Shown here in pieces: positions 23,393 to 35,485 of a stretch of 64,000 bases of DNA. A model generated the notes under the pieces. That model ran no database searches and was not told where the DNA came from. It saw nothing but the letters and a program-made list of their open reading frames with translations. Numbering within the stretch: the stretch's first letter is position 1; each line of letters begins with the position of its first letter. Source of the stretch: Paraspadella gotoi (taxonomy: Eukaryota > Chaetognatha); NCBI GenBank assembly GCA_051294375.1, contig CM119271.1, positions 8,773,083 through 8,837,082 on the forward strand, written 5' to 3'. Made by a program: the position numbers and the translations under genes.

Positions 23393-24140
23393 CGAGCGTG
23401 CGAGAGACCTCAGCCTCAGTGAGTGGGATCTCACCGTCGGGAAAAGACGGAACCTTTGAAAAAGAGTCACGCCGATTTCATCGTGACGAATGACGATAGA
23501 AGATAGATGGGAGATGAGAGATGAGAGATGAATTATGAATGACGAATTATGAACGACGATCGATGAATGACGAATTATGATTGACGAAAGTTGAATGACG
23601 AATTATGAACGACTATCGATGAACGATAATCGATGAACGATGATTAGTGAACGATGAGCGATTATTTATAGGTTATTTAATTTTTTTTTTTTTTAATATC
23701 AACGCAACTGATAAGTTTTACCATAGATCGCAATAGTGTAACAAAAAAGTTACTCTTTAAACTATTTACAACTATTTGCGACCCTCTGAGAAAGAAAACT
23801 TAGAGAAGGTGTAGATTTAATATCACATTTCCTCTCTTTTTTTTCACTTCTCTTCTCTCACTCTTTTTTTTCTATTTCAAGCTTTCATCACCAACTCTTC
23901 CTTAATATCTCTGAACATCTCTCTTCCTTTCTCGCTTTTCTTTCTTCTTCTCTCTTCTTCCCTCTCCCCTCCTTTCCTCCCTTCCTCCCTCTCCCCCCCC
24001 CTCGCCCCCCATTTTCCCTCTCAGTAGCCTCGAGAGATTCAAAGCTGTCATCGAGTTTCTGTTCCTCAGTCATTAACTTCTCGGTTCTTGTCTTTCGACG
24101 GGAGTCGATTTTAGAATCACCTCGCTAACCTTCATTCCTC
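23393..24140. other. Gene-free interval with GAATGACGAATTATGA words
   Basis: 23510-23660 has near-repeats of 'gaatgacgaattatga' and 'cgatgaacgat'. 23820-24010 is a pyrimidine tract. No gene. Confidence 0.5.
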
Positions 24141-24144
24141 TCCG

Positions 24145-24215
24145 CTCTCTCATTGGTCCGCCGCTTCTGTCTTCCTTCACCACCATTGGTCTATTTCGAC
24201 TCCCGACGTCACGCG
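24145..24215. promoter_or_regulatory. Promoter-like region: CCAAT pair 33 bp apart plus CRE-like site
   Basis: Inverted CCAAT boxes (ATTGG) at 24152-24156 and 24185-24189, start-to-start 33 bp, each followed by TC. A CRE-like CGACGTCA lies at 24204-24211. The surroundings are GC-rich for this window and CpG-containing. The composition matches the clusters at 11.3, 13.1, 57.7 and 61.2 kb. Confidence 0.4.
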
Positions 24216-24935
24216 ATTCGTCCGTTTCGAGACTCTATCTTCCTCTTCCTTCCTTCCGCTCTTCCTTCTCCCATAGGAATACACTTTGGGGCGCGCGGAG
24301 AGAGTTGGAGTCGCTGGCGTTCAAAGGTCGACGATCTTCTGGAAGACGTTCCAAGAAAAGAAGGGGGGGTTGGAGGCGAGCGTGAACGGCGTCTCTGTCT
24401 CTGTCTCGCTTTCTTTCCCCCGGGGGAGAAGGGTGAGAGAGAGACAGAGAGACGGAGTCGCTTGGGTGTTGTTTGCTTCGATGTTTCTTTTATTTTCGGA
24501 ACTCCTGATTGAGAAGGATCGAATATAATTAATAATAATTATAATTAATTATAATAATTATATTGTATCGTTTTAAAAACAAATAATATTTATCTACAAA
24601 GTTATAATCCGAACTATAATAAAATAGTTTTTAATAATAAATACGTAAGGTTTCTTCATAACTGATACGAAATCCGTCTCGTAATCAAGAAAAAAAAAAT
24701 TTTTGGACAGAAACTGCTGAGGGGCAAAAATTATCCCAACTCCTTTGTGGCTTACCACCGACCACAGATGTCAATTCTAATCTGAGAAGGCGAGAAAATA
24801 GTTTTTATTGCAGTTAAATTCTTTAAAATTATTATATTCATAACCTGACACGAAACCATAGCAACCAAACTTTCCCATCAAGCCGACCCACTTCGAGCCG
24901 CGTCGAATAAAATTTTTATGATCAATGATAATTTT
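24216..24935. other. Gene-free interval
   Basis: GC-rich first half with 'ggggcgcgcggagag' near 24289, then AT-rich sequence. Open frames start without ATG and show no domain. Confidence 0.45.
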
Positions 24936-25637
24936 NNNNNNNNNNNNNNNNNNNNNNNNNNNNNNNNNNNNNNNNNNNNNNNNNNNNNNNNNNNNNNNNN
25001 NNNNNNNNNNNNNNNNNNNNNNNNNNNNNNNNNNNNNNNNNNNNNNNNNNNNNNNNNNNNNNNNNNNNNNNNNNNNNNNNNNNNNNNNNNNNNNNNNNNN
25101 NNNNNNNNNNNNNNNNNNNNNNNNNNNNNNNNNNNNNNNNNNNNNNNNNNNNNNNNNNNNNNNNNNNNNNNNNNNNNNNNNNNNNNNNNNNNNNNNNNNN
25201 NNNNNNNNNNNNNNNNNNNNNNNNNNNNNNNNNNNNNNNNNNNNNNNNNNNNNNNNNNNNNNNNNNNNNNNNNNNNNNNNNNNNNNNNNNNNNNNNNNNN
25301 NNNNNNNNNNNNNNNNNNNNNNNNNNNNNNNNNNNNNNNNNNNNNNNNNNNNNNNNNNNNNNNNNNNNNNNNNNNNNNNNNNNNNNNNNNNNNNNNNNNN
25401 NNNNNNNNNNNNNNNNNNNNNNNNNNNNNNNNNNNNNNNNNNNNNNNNNNNNNNNNNNNNNNNNNNNNNNNNNNNNNNNNNNNNNNNNNNNNNNNNNNNN
25501 NNNNNNNNNNNNNNNNNNNNNNNNNNNNNNNNNNNNNNNNNNNNNNNNNNNNNNNNNNNNNNNNNNNNNNNNNNNNNNNNNNNNNNNNNNNNNNNNNNNN
25601 NNNNNNNNNNNNNNNNNNNNNNNNNNNNNNNNNNNNN
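24936..25637. other. Unresolved sequence (702 N)
   Basis: Largest gap in the window. Flanks are ordinary mixed sequence, so a coding exon could be hidden. Confidence 0.97.
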
Positions 25638-25924
25638 TGGCCGATGAAAGGACAGGTGTGCGTCGGCAAATGTCCGCACAAGAAAGGATTTGGTCCCATT
25701 GTCGGTCTCTTTGATGACCTTGCGATCTTCGTTTCTTTTTATTTCATTAATTGCAATCGACAGTCAAGCAGGACTAACAGCAACTCATCCTTGAAGACAG
25801 TGATAATAGAGTAAATTGCTCTTCTTCCTTATCCTGACAGCGATCCAACTGCGTACGACGGGATCATCGACTCATAGTTTTCCTTCGTCTGATTGTTCGT
25901 CTGAAAGTTCCTTCGTACAATGAA

Positions 25925-26165
25925 AACATTCTTTTAAATAAAATGCGACTTCATTGATAAGGAAGCCAGGTACTCTGGGATTGAATAAACCCGTCTGTGA
26001 GAGAGTCTTGATTGAAAGCTTACAGGGTCCCGCTATCTTCTGTGTTGGAGGGCTTAAACCACCGTAGCCTGTCCATTGTCCAAAGTCACGGACAATATAG
26101 CTATTTAGTATTAAATGAATGGATAATTGTTCTCTTGGTTGTACCAATTTCATATATTCCCAGTC
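25925..26165 (+). repeat. AGCCTGTCC family unit (forward)
   Basis: About 240 bp: 'acttcattgataaggaagcc', 'tactctgggattgaataaac', 'cgtctgtgagagagtcttga', 'aaaccaccgtagcctgtcc', 'aatgaatggataattgttct', ending near 'ggttgtaccaatttcat'. The reverse complement of the unit at 27746-28020 shows the same words in the same order. Frames that stay open across it (up to about 60 codons) may be remnants of coding sequence, but no protein family is recognised. Confidence 0.75.
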
Positions 26166-26339
26166 ACGTCGCTTATTCCTTCTCACAGAGTCAATCACCC
26201 ACCTCCTCATTTTACCGTTCCCCTCCCACAGGACTAATTTCTTCACACCCCCCCCCTCTCCACGCTCCAACGGCTTCGAGAAAGAAAATCCCCCAAAAAA
26301 AGTCAGAAACTAAATTGAAAATAAACAATAGTAGAAACG

Positions 26340-26770
26340 TGACCCGATTGACGTCGTCTTCATTATCGTCGTCGTCGTCATTGTCGTCGTCTTTTAAGGT
26401 CACTATCGTCGCTGCTTGGCCGACTCGAACATTAGTCGTTGTTGTTATCGTCGTCCTTGTTGTTGTTGTTATTCTTTTTTTCCGTCTTAAAGAGTCATTC
26501 CTAATCATCTTTTTCGTCATCGTTGCCGTCAGAAAGAATCGTCTTAGACGTCAAGAGTAGTCCTCGTTAGCGTCTAGGCGTCACGGTCGCCGTGAGCGTG
26601 ATAGTCGTCGTCTTCGTAAAAGTTTTCTTCGACTTTGCGGTTAGCGTCATCTTCGTCGTCGTTGTCGTCTTCGTCGTCGTAGTAGTTGTCATCGGGATCG
26701 TCTCAAAAGTCAGAGAGAGTCGAGTCGTGAAGTTTTGATTGACGGTTAGTGATTGATCACGTGTTATCAA
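26340..26770. repeat. Degenerate (GTC)n region
   Basis: Dense GTCGTC/GTTGTT words with A/T substitutions over 400 bp. Frames are Val/Thr/Asp-rich. The corresponding stretch of copy 2 (31690-32170) carries many single-base insertions. Confidence 0.8.
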
Positions 26771-26774
26771 GGTT

Positions 26775-27038
<264 letters not shown>

Positions 27039-27263
27039 CCCCAGCAGTCTGCCGAGAAGAGACAACCGCGTTGATCTACCGCCTTCCCTTCTCATCAAGC
27101 ATCGATCGCCAATCTCCCATCGAAACGGATCCTTTAATATATTTTTACATAAAATATAAAAGCCATAAAACGCGCGAGGACTTCAAAGTTCGAAAACAAT
27201 AAAGTCGGCGTCGAATGATTAATTATTTTTGATCGAAGATCCTTAAAAAAAAAAAAAAAAAAA

Positions 27264-27456
27264 NNNNNNNNNNNNNNNNNNNNNNNNNNNNNNNNNNNNN
27301 NNNNNNNNNNNNNNNNNNNNNNNNNNNNNNNNNNNNNNNNNNNNNNNNNNNNNNNNNNNNNNNNNNNNNNNNNNNNNNNNNNNNNNNNNNNNNNNNNNNN
27401 NNNNNNNNNNNNNNNNNNNNNNNNNNNNNNNNNNNNNNNNNNNNNNNNNNNNNNNN
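27264..27456. other. Unresolved sequence (193 N), contents predictable from copy 2
   Basis: Copy 2 reads through at about 32937-33100 with A/T-rich sequence containing 'gagagaaatgaccacaaaaa'. The expected missing length is about 165-175 bp, close to the N count. Confidence 0.9.
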
Positions 27457-27539
27457 GTCGTTGTTGTTGTTGAAAGGTATTTCAAAAGTTGTTAAATTGG
27501 CGTGGTTGAAAATATATAGATTGGTGACTTTGAAATCGG

Positions 27540-28020
27540 AACAATTATTATAAAAATAATTCATTTATTCAATAAAAACCTTATCTCGCCCCTGGCTTTG
27601 GTCGGACTATGTTGGGTTAAGCCTCTTTTCCTCTTACAAGATGATAACAAAGTAGAACCTTTCACGGTTTCAATTAACACTCTCTCACTGTCTTGTTTAT
27701 GAAAGCCATGAGTGATTTGCTACCGTATAAATGAGGTAATAATATTGAGTGTATATAATAATGAAATAAAATTGGTAGAACCAATAAAAAAAATTATCCA
27801 TTTATTTAATAAATAGGCTATCTTGCCTCTGACTTTGGACAGGCTTTGGTGGTTTAAGGCCTCCATCACTCTTACAAGATAATGACATATCATTTTCCTG
27901 CAAGCTTTCATTCAAGACTCTCTCACAGTCTCGTTTATTCACACCCAGAGTACCTGGCTTCCCTATCAATGAAGTGGTATAATATTTCAAAGAATGTATT
28001 AAAACACCACTCCCTTAAGT
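27540..28020 (-). repeat. Two tandem AGCCTGTCC family units (reverse)
   Basis: Units at about 27540-27745 and 27746-28020, head to tail on the minus strand. The second is close in sequence to 25925-26165 inverted. The first is more diverged (its core reads 'cccctggctttggtcggac' on +). Together with the forward unit they bracket 1.4 kb of microsatellite-rich DNA as a large inverted repeat. Confidence 0.7.
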
Positions 28021-28296
28021 ATTAAGTATTAAGGGATAATATTTTTTTTCTACACGTTCACGTGCTTGTTCAATTATGGATCGTCACACACTTGAAAAAT
28101 AAACTTCACGTCAGAATTTCCCGCCAGATCTTAAAACGCACAATTTTAATGACAATAACGTCAGTTAAGAAAAATGAACTAAACATAATCGATGCTTTGA
28201 ATTATGATGGAGAAAGTTCAAATTGATCATTAATATGGGGGCTGTCTTGTGTCAAACAGTCTCTCTCTCTCTCACTCTCTCTCTCTCTCTCTCTCT

Positions 28297-28532
28297 NNNN
28301 NNNNNNNNNNNNNNNNNNNNNNNNNNNNNNNNNNNNNNNNNNNNNNNNNNNNNNNNNNNNNNNNNNNNNNNNNNNNNNNNNNNNNNNNNNNNNNNNNNNN
28401 NNNNNNNNNNNNNNNNNNNNNNNNNNNNNNNNNNNNNNNNNNNNNNNNNNNNNNNNNNNNNNNNNNNNNNNNNNNNNNNNNNNNNNNNNNNNNNNNNNNN
28501 NNNNNNNNNNNNNNNNNNNNNNNNNNNNNNNN
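28297..28532. other. Unresolved sequence (236 N), contents visible in copy 2
   Basis: The left flank is (CT)n. Copy 2 reads through at about 34040-34430 with CT tract, a complex 130-bp segment including 'gtcgtcatattttctgctct', then a GA-rich tract. Confidence 0.9.
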
Positions 28533-28989
28533 GGTCGAAAATATAAATCAAAAGTATTTAGTGACAGATAGAGAAAGAAATAGAGGAACGAAGAACGATG
28601 ACTATAAATTTAAAAGCGCGTAGTATGTTAAATGAAACATTTAATGGTTTGACTTTAAGTTGAAAAAAAAATACGGAGCAATGAACTTGAGAGTCGCCAA
28701 ATGAGTTAAGGCGCTGTCTGTACGTCCGTTCGTTTGTCTGACAAAAAGTTGGAATGAGAAAAAAATGCGACTTCAGTTGACTTCAAAAGATATTTCTTAG
28801 ATGGGGAGATAAATTTTCAAATGTATAATCGAATACAATGCTGAATATTAATTGTATTTATCAATAGGAACGAGCCAAGCTATAGAAAGAGGAAGGAAAT
28901 AACGAGATCTTATCTTTTTGACTCTGTCTCTCTCTCTCTCTTTCTCTACAGCATATTCAAAATATAATCAATCAAAAACGTTTACTGAC

Positions 28990-28999
<10 letters not shown>

Positions 29000-29052
<53 letters not shown>
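29000..29052. repeat. (GA)n microsatellite
   Basis: About 26 GA units. A second GA block is at 29188-29236. Confidence 0.95.
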
Positions 29053-29055
<3 letters not shown>

Positions 29056-29200
29056 TATCTCGCGGAGGCCCCTCATCGAGCATATTTTCTTTAAAGCGAA
29101 AGACTCAGGGCCCCGATTTTACGACTTAACAACCCCATAACTTTGGACGCAGAGTGATGAACGTGGAAGAGAGGAGGTAGAGGAGAGAGAAAGAGAGAGA

Positions 29201-29234
<34 letters not shown>

Positions 29235-29406
29235 AGAAGAAGAGAAAAGTTAAAAAAAAGTGAGAGGATGCGTCAGAAAAATACGGGAGAGAGGGGGGCA
29301 GAGAGAAAAGTGAGAACGAGAGCGCGGGGTGTTCGCGAAAAAAAGCAGATAACTAAGTGGACGCCGACGTCGGCAGAGAGAAAGATTTTTTCTTGGTCGC
29401 TTTTTT

Positions 29407-30052
29407 NNNNNNNNNNNNNNNNNNNNNNNNNNNNNNNNNNNNNNNNNNNNNNNNNNNNNNNNNNNNNNNNNNNNNNNNNNNNNNNNNNNNNNNNNNNNNN
29501 NNNNNNNNNNNNNNNNNNNNNNNNNNNNNNNNNNNNNNNNNNNNNNNNNNNNNNNNNNNNNNNNNNNNNNNNNNNNNNNNNNNNNNNNNNNNNNNNNNNN
29601 NNNNNNNNNNNNNNNNNNNNNNNNNNNNNNNNNNNNNNNNNNNNNNNNNNNNNNNNNNNNNNNNNNNNNNNNNNNNNNNNNNNNNNNNNNNNNNNNNNNN
29701 NNNNNNNNNNNNNNNNNNNNNNNNNNNNNNNNNNNNNNNNNNNNNNNNNNNNNNNNNNNNNNNNNNNNNNNNNNNNNNNNNNNNNNNNNNNNNNNNNNNN
29801 NNNNNNNNNNNNNNNNNNNNNNNNNNNNNNNNNNNNNNNNNNNNNNNNNNNNNNNNNNNNNNNNNNNNNNNNNNNNNNNNNNNNNNNNNNNNNNNNNNNN
29901 NNNNNNNNNNNNNNNNNNNNNNNNNNNNNNNNNNNNNNNNNNNNNNNNNNNNNNNNNNNNNNNNNNNNNNNNNNNNNNNNNNNNNNNNNNNNNNNNNNNN
30001 NNNNNNNNNNNNNNNNNNNNNNNNNNNNNNNNNNNNNNNNNNNNNNNNNNNN
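29407..30052. other. Gap of 646 N that sister copies suggest is nearly empty
   Basis: Flanked by 'cttggtcgctttttt' and 'tttttttt agcggtcgacgg'. In copy 2 (about 35817-35845) and copy 3 (about 37552-37580) the same flanks are joined by only about 10-15 bases of T-rich sequence. The gap length is therefore probably an overestimate, unless copy 1 carries a private insertion. Confidence 0.85.
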
Positions 30053-30717
30053 TTTTTTTTAGCGGTCGACGGTTTTAAGGCGGATTTTTCGTTACTTCGA
30101 GTTTCGTTTTTAAACGAATAAAAACGTCAGACTTTTGCTGGAAAGGCCGTCATCTGCTGTGTTGACGAGGACGAAGACAACAACAATAACAAAGACGACA
30201 ACGACGACTATAAAAACAATGACGACGACGACGACGACGACGACGACCAAGACCCTGTCTCCGACAATCACCAAAATCGTATCAGACAACCGAAGCAAAG
30301 AAAAACAAAAACATAAACAATCACAAATTCTTTATCTCCGCTTTCATTCTCGAAAAGCCGATTTGGTTTCATCGTAAACAATTTGGGGATTTCTTACTTG
30401 GGAACCCATTTCTCGAAGCTGAGGTAGAAAAAGAGAAGGATCGAAGAAATAATTTAATAAAAAAATGGAAAGAACGATTCAGATATTTTCGGAGAATATT
30501 CGCAGAGGGGAGGAAAAATAAAGATACCACATGAAGAGAAACAAGAAAAGGAGAGCTCGAGGTGTTGCACCGCAGTCATGCGATGACTTTTTTAGGTAAT
30601 TACGTTACCGAGCAAATATGATGCATGTACATATTAAAGGCTTTATGGTACCTTACCTTTTTGCTAAGTATGAACTTAATTGATCGCGTTTAACCCGAGT
30701 TATGGACATTTAAAAAG

Positions 30718-31010
30718 GACAGACCGACCTAACGACAATAAACTCAAAGAGTTGTTCAGCGAGTACTCGCGGCGCAACTAAAAATAGGGTGAGTGGGGAG
30801 AATTAGATTGAAACGCGAGAAGACAAACCCAAAGGATAAGACGAGGGTGAGGACAGAGGAGGTAAGTCAGGAGAAAAGGGGGTGAGGTGAACGAAGAGGA
30901 AGAAACGGGGAGGGAGTGGGGAAGAGATGATGATGATGATGATAAGATATTACTAAAAACGCCCGGGATGAGGAGAAACAGCCCTTAGGGCGATCCTATT
31001 TTGCGGGCCC
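30718..31010 (+). repeat. Palindrome-ended dispersed element, family P, copy 2
   Basis: 'ggacagaccgacctaacgac', then the imperfect dyad 'gttgttcagcgagtactcgc' + 'ggcgcaac', 'gtgagtggggagaa', purine-rich middle, GATGAT run, then 'gcccttagggcgatcctatt' and 'ttgcggg'. Sister copies are at 36570-36870 and 38265-38570. Related to 14924-15310. Confidence 0.6.
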
Positions 31011-34000
31011 TCCTCGGGGTCTTACCGCGCCCCTGGCGGGGTCTTACCGCTTAACTATCGATTTGTAAAAGTTTCAAAGTAATTTTAAAAAGATACTAGT
31101 GTATTTAAAAATATATATATATTAGGGTATCCTAACATGACAATACTTTTAAAAAATGCGAGCCCCCGGCGGGGTCTTCTGAAACATTTCTTTAAATATA
31201 ATACGAGCTTCCATTGATAAGAAGCCAGGCGTAGTACTCTGGGATATTGAATAAACCCGTCTGTGAGACGAGAGTTCTTGAATTGAAGGGCTATACAGGG
31301 TCCGCCTAATCTTCTGTTTTGGAGGGCTTTAAAACCACCGTTAGCCTGTTCCCCATTGTCTCCCCAAGTCCACGGACTCTCAATTATAGCTATTTAGTAT
31401 TAAGAATGAACTCGCGACTAAATTGTATTTCCTCTTGGTTGTACCAATTTCATATATTCCCAGTTCACTTTCGCTTATCTGTCTCACAGAGTCAATCACC
31501 CACCTCCTCATTTTACATCGTTCCCCTCCACAGACCACTGCGCTAAGACTTTTCTTCACACCCCCCCTCTCCACCGCTCCAACAGGCTATCGAAGACGAA
31601 GAAAATCCCCCAAGAAAAAGTCAAGCGAGAAACTTAAATTGGGGAAAATAACACAAATTTAGTTTTAGAAACACGTGACCCGAATTGGGACGTTCGTCTC
31701 TTCATTATTTCGTCGATCGTCGTCGATTGTCGCTCGTCTTTAAGCGGTCAATATCTCAGCTGCCTTGGCCGACTTCAACATTTTAAGTCGTTGTTGTTAT
31801 CGTCACGTCCTTGTTTGTCATGTTGTTATTTATTCTTTTTTTCCGTCTTAAAGAGTCACTTTCCTACAATCATCTTCCTTTTTCGTCCAATACGTTGCCG
31901 TCAGAAAGAACCAGTCTATAGGAGCGTCACTCAAGAGATAGTCCCGGTTAGCGGTTCATCAGAGCGTCACAGGTCGCCGTGAGCGTGATAGTCGTCGTTC
32001 TTCGTTTTAATAAAAGTTTTTCTTCATCGACTTATAGCGCGTTAGCGGTCATCTTCGTCGTCGGTTGGTCGTCTTTCCTTCGTTCGTTAGTAGTTGTCAG
32101 TTCGGGGAATCGTCTCAAAAAGTCAGAGAGAGTTCGAGTCGTGAAGTTATTGATTTTTTGACGCGTTAGATTGATTGATACGTGTTATCAAGGTTCCACG
32201 CCCCTCAGTGATTGAAAATTCGATTTTGATTGATTGATTGAAATTGGGCTTTAATTTATTTTTTATTTATTTGATTGATTGATGTGAATTTGACTTGATT
32301 GAACTTGACTTGATTGACTTGACTTGATTGATGTGAATATTATTTATTTATATTATTATATTAATCTATTTTATTTTTGATTGATTGATTAATTGATTCG
32401 AATTGATTTGATTTGTTTATTGTATATTATTTTATTTATTTATTATTTTATTATAATTGACATTGACTTTGATTTTATTGAATATTGAATTGAATTGAAT
32501 TGATGTTGATTGAAGTTGACTGATTTATTTATTTATTTATTTATTTTATTCTATTGATTTGATTGATTTATTGGGATATTTGATAGATTTGTTGTATTAT
32601 ACTTATCATATTATTTTATTCTCTTTTTTTTTTTCTTTATTCATTCATTAATTTTCATTCATTCATTCATTCATTCTTCATTCATTCATTCGTCCGCCGC
32701 CCACTTATGCACCGAGAAGAGACACCGCGTTGATCTACCGCCTCTCCCTTCTCATCAAGCTCGATACGCCAATTCTTTCCCATCGCGAAACGGTCCTTTA
32801 ATCATATTTTTTACATAAAATTATTTACAAAGGCATAAAACGCGCGAGGACTCAAAGTTCTCGAAAACGAATAAAGTCGGCGTTTCGAATGATTAATTTA
32901 TTTTTTTGAATGCGACAGTCCTTTAAAAAAAAAAAAATTAAAAAAAAAACTTTTGAAGAATTGGAAAAGACGAATTCGAGAGAGAAATGACCACAAAAAT
33001 GACAACAAAAAATCTTTCTACGACTCCGATTTTTTTTTTTTTAAAAACTTTTTGAAGATTTAGGTTTTTTTGTGTCAATTTCTGTCGATTGTGCTTTAGT
33101 TTGAAAGGCGGTATTTTCAAAAGTTGGTTTAAAATCTGAGCGTGGTTGAAATATTATCGATTGCGGTTGACCTTTGAAATCGGAACAAATTATTATAAAA
33201 ATAATTCAATTTTATCAACTAAAAACCTATCTCGCCCCTGGCTTTAGGTCGGACTATGTTGGGTATTTAAGCCTCTTTTCCTCTTTCTTACAAGTGCATA
33301 ACAAAAGTAGAACCTTTCCGGGTTTCAATTAACACCGATCTCTCACCTGTCTTGTTTAATTAAAAGCCATGAGTTTGTTTTGCTACCGTAATACTAAATG
33401 AGGGGTAATATATTGATAGTTTATATAAATAATGAAATAAAATTTGGATAGAAACCAATAAAAAAAATTTATCCATAATTAATAAATAGGCGTAGTCTTG
33501 CCTCTGACTTTTGAGACAGGCATTTGACGTGGCTTTTCTCTAAGCCCTCCATCACGTTTAACAAGGAAGATAATGACCAACATTTATCATTTTCCCATGC
33601 CAAAAAGCTTTCATTCAAAGACTCTCCTCACGTATCTTCGTTTATTCACACCAGAGTTACCTGGCTTTTCCCTACTCACATGAAAGTGGATATAACTATC
33701 TTTCAAAGAATGTCTATTTAAACACACTCCCTTTAAGTATGTTAATAAGGGATAATAATTTTTTTTTACACGTTACGTTGCTTGGGTTCTATCAAATTAT
33801 TGGATTCGATCACCACACACTTGCAAAAATAACTTCAGTGCAGATCAGAATTTCTTTCCCCCCGCCAGACTCTTTTTAAAACGACATTTTAATGACAATC
33901 AAACGTCAGTTAAGAAAAAAAACTTGAACTAACATAATCGATGCTTTTTTGAATATATGATAGGAGAAAGTTCAAATGATCAATTTAATATTGGGGGCTG

Positions 34001-35334
34001 TCTTGTCAGATCAAACGTCTCTCTCTCTACTCACTCTCTCTTCTCATCTCTTCCTTCTCCTCTCTCTCTCTCTTCTCTCTCATCTCTCGTCTCTTCTTCT
34101 CCTCTCTCTCCTCTCTCTTTTCATCTACCTAAGTCGTCATATTTTCTGCTCTTCTGCTTTGACGTCTCGGTATATTTTAAATTCCACGAAAGTTGAATTC
34201 GCGAAGAATTCCCGTCTACCGCGATCCAGAAATCAAAAATTCGTCAAAAACAAAAAACAGACGAAGAGAGAAGAGAGAGACGGAGAGAGAGGGGCGCGAG
34301 AGAGAGAACGAGAGAAGACAGGCGAGGAGACTCGACTGACGAGAAAGAGAGTAGATGGGTAAGAGAGATGGGAGGAGGACGGACGAAGAGAGAGAGAGAA
34401 GAGAGTCGGGAGAAGAGAAGAATAGTTCGAAAAATCAAATCAAAAGTACTTTCAATGTGACAGATAGAGAAAGAAATTAGCCAGAACCGAAGAACGATGA
34501 CTATAAATTTTTAAAAGCGCGAAGTATGTTAAATGAAACATTTACATGGCGTTTGCTTTAAGCTTGAAAAAAAAAACTACGAAGCAAACATGAAACCTTG
34601 ATGAGTCATTCGCAAATGAGGTCGTTATTAAGAGCGCCTGTACTGTACGTTCCGTTCGTTTGTCTGACAAAGTTGGAATGAGAGAAAAAAAAAATGCGAC
34701 ATCTCAGATTGACTTCTCTGTGTTCAGAAAGATATATTGGTCTTAGATGGGGAGCAATTAAATTTTTTTTGGTCAAATGTAAAATCGATAACACCATGAC
34801 TGAAATATTTAATTTGTATTTATGTGTTTCCAATAGGAACGAGCCAAGCCTATTAGAAAGAGGAGGAAATAACGAGATCTTATCTTTATTAGACTCTGTT
34901 CTACTCTCTTCTCTTTCTCTACAGCCATATCTCCAAATATAAATCAATCAAAAACGATTTTACTGACACGATTAGTGAGAACGAGAGAAGGAGGAGAGAG
35001 AGCGTGAGGAGAGACGAGAGAGAGAGCGTGAGAGAGAGAGAGAGAGAGAGAGAGAAATAGAGAGGGGAGTTGAGGAGAAGAAGAGAGAGAGAGGACTTTA
35101 ATCTCGCGGAGGCCCCTATCGAGCAATATTTTCTTTAAAGCCGAAAGCTCAGGGCCCCAGATTATTTCGACCTCCTCGATTAACAACCCCCATTAACTTT
35201 GGCGTTGTAACTTCAAAAAGCCCAGGACGTTGCGATTAGTTTCGACGGCGGGGCAAAGACACCGATCCCCACAGGAGAACATCAAAAAAAATCTCTTATT
35301 TGATTTAATAACCGACTACGCGTCGGGGCCAGAA

Positions 35335-35397
35335 GACGAGAGAGAGAGAGAGGAGAGAGAGGGAGAGAGAGAGAGAAGAAAAAGAAGAGAGAGAGAT

Positions 35398-35429
<32 letters not shown>

Positions 35430-35485
35430 GGAGACGGAGGAGAATGAGAGAGAGAGCAGAGAGAGAGGAGGAAAGAGAGAGTTTG
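35335..35485. repeat. GA-rich tract in copy 2
   Basis: Imperfect GA array with many single-base interruptions. The Arg/Glu ORF (35230-35730) across it is an artefact. Confidence 0.9.

Noticed and set aside
24153-24512. 119-codon + strand ORF after the CCAAT pair
   Set aside because: It begins without an ATG, overlaps the promoter-like motifs themselves and has no recognisable domain. GC-rich composition explains its length.
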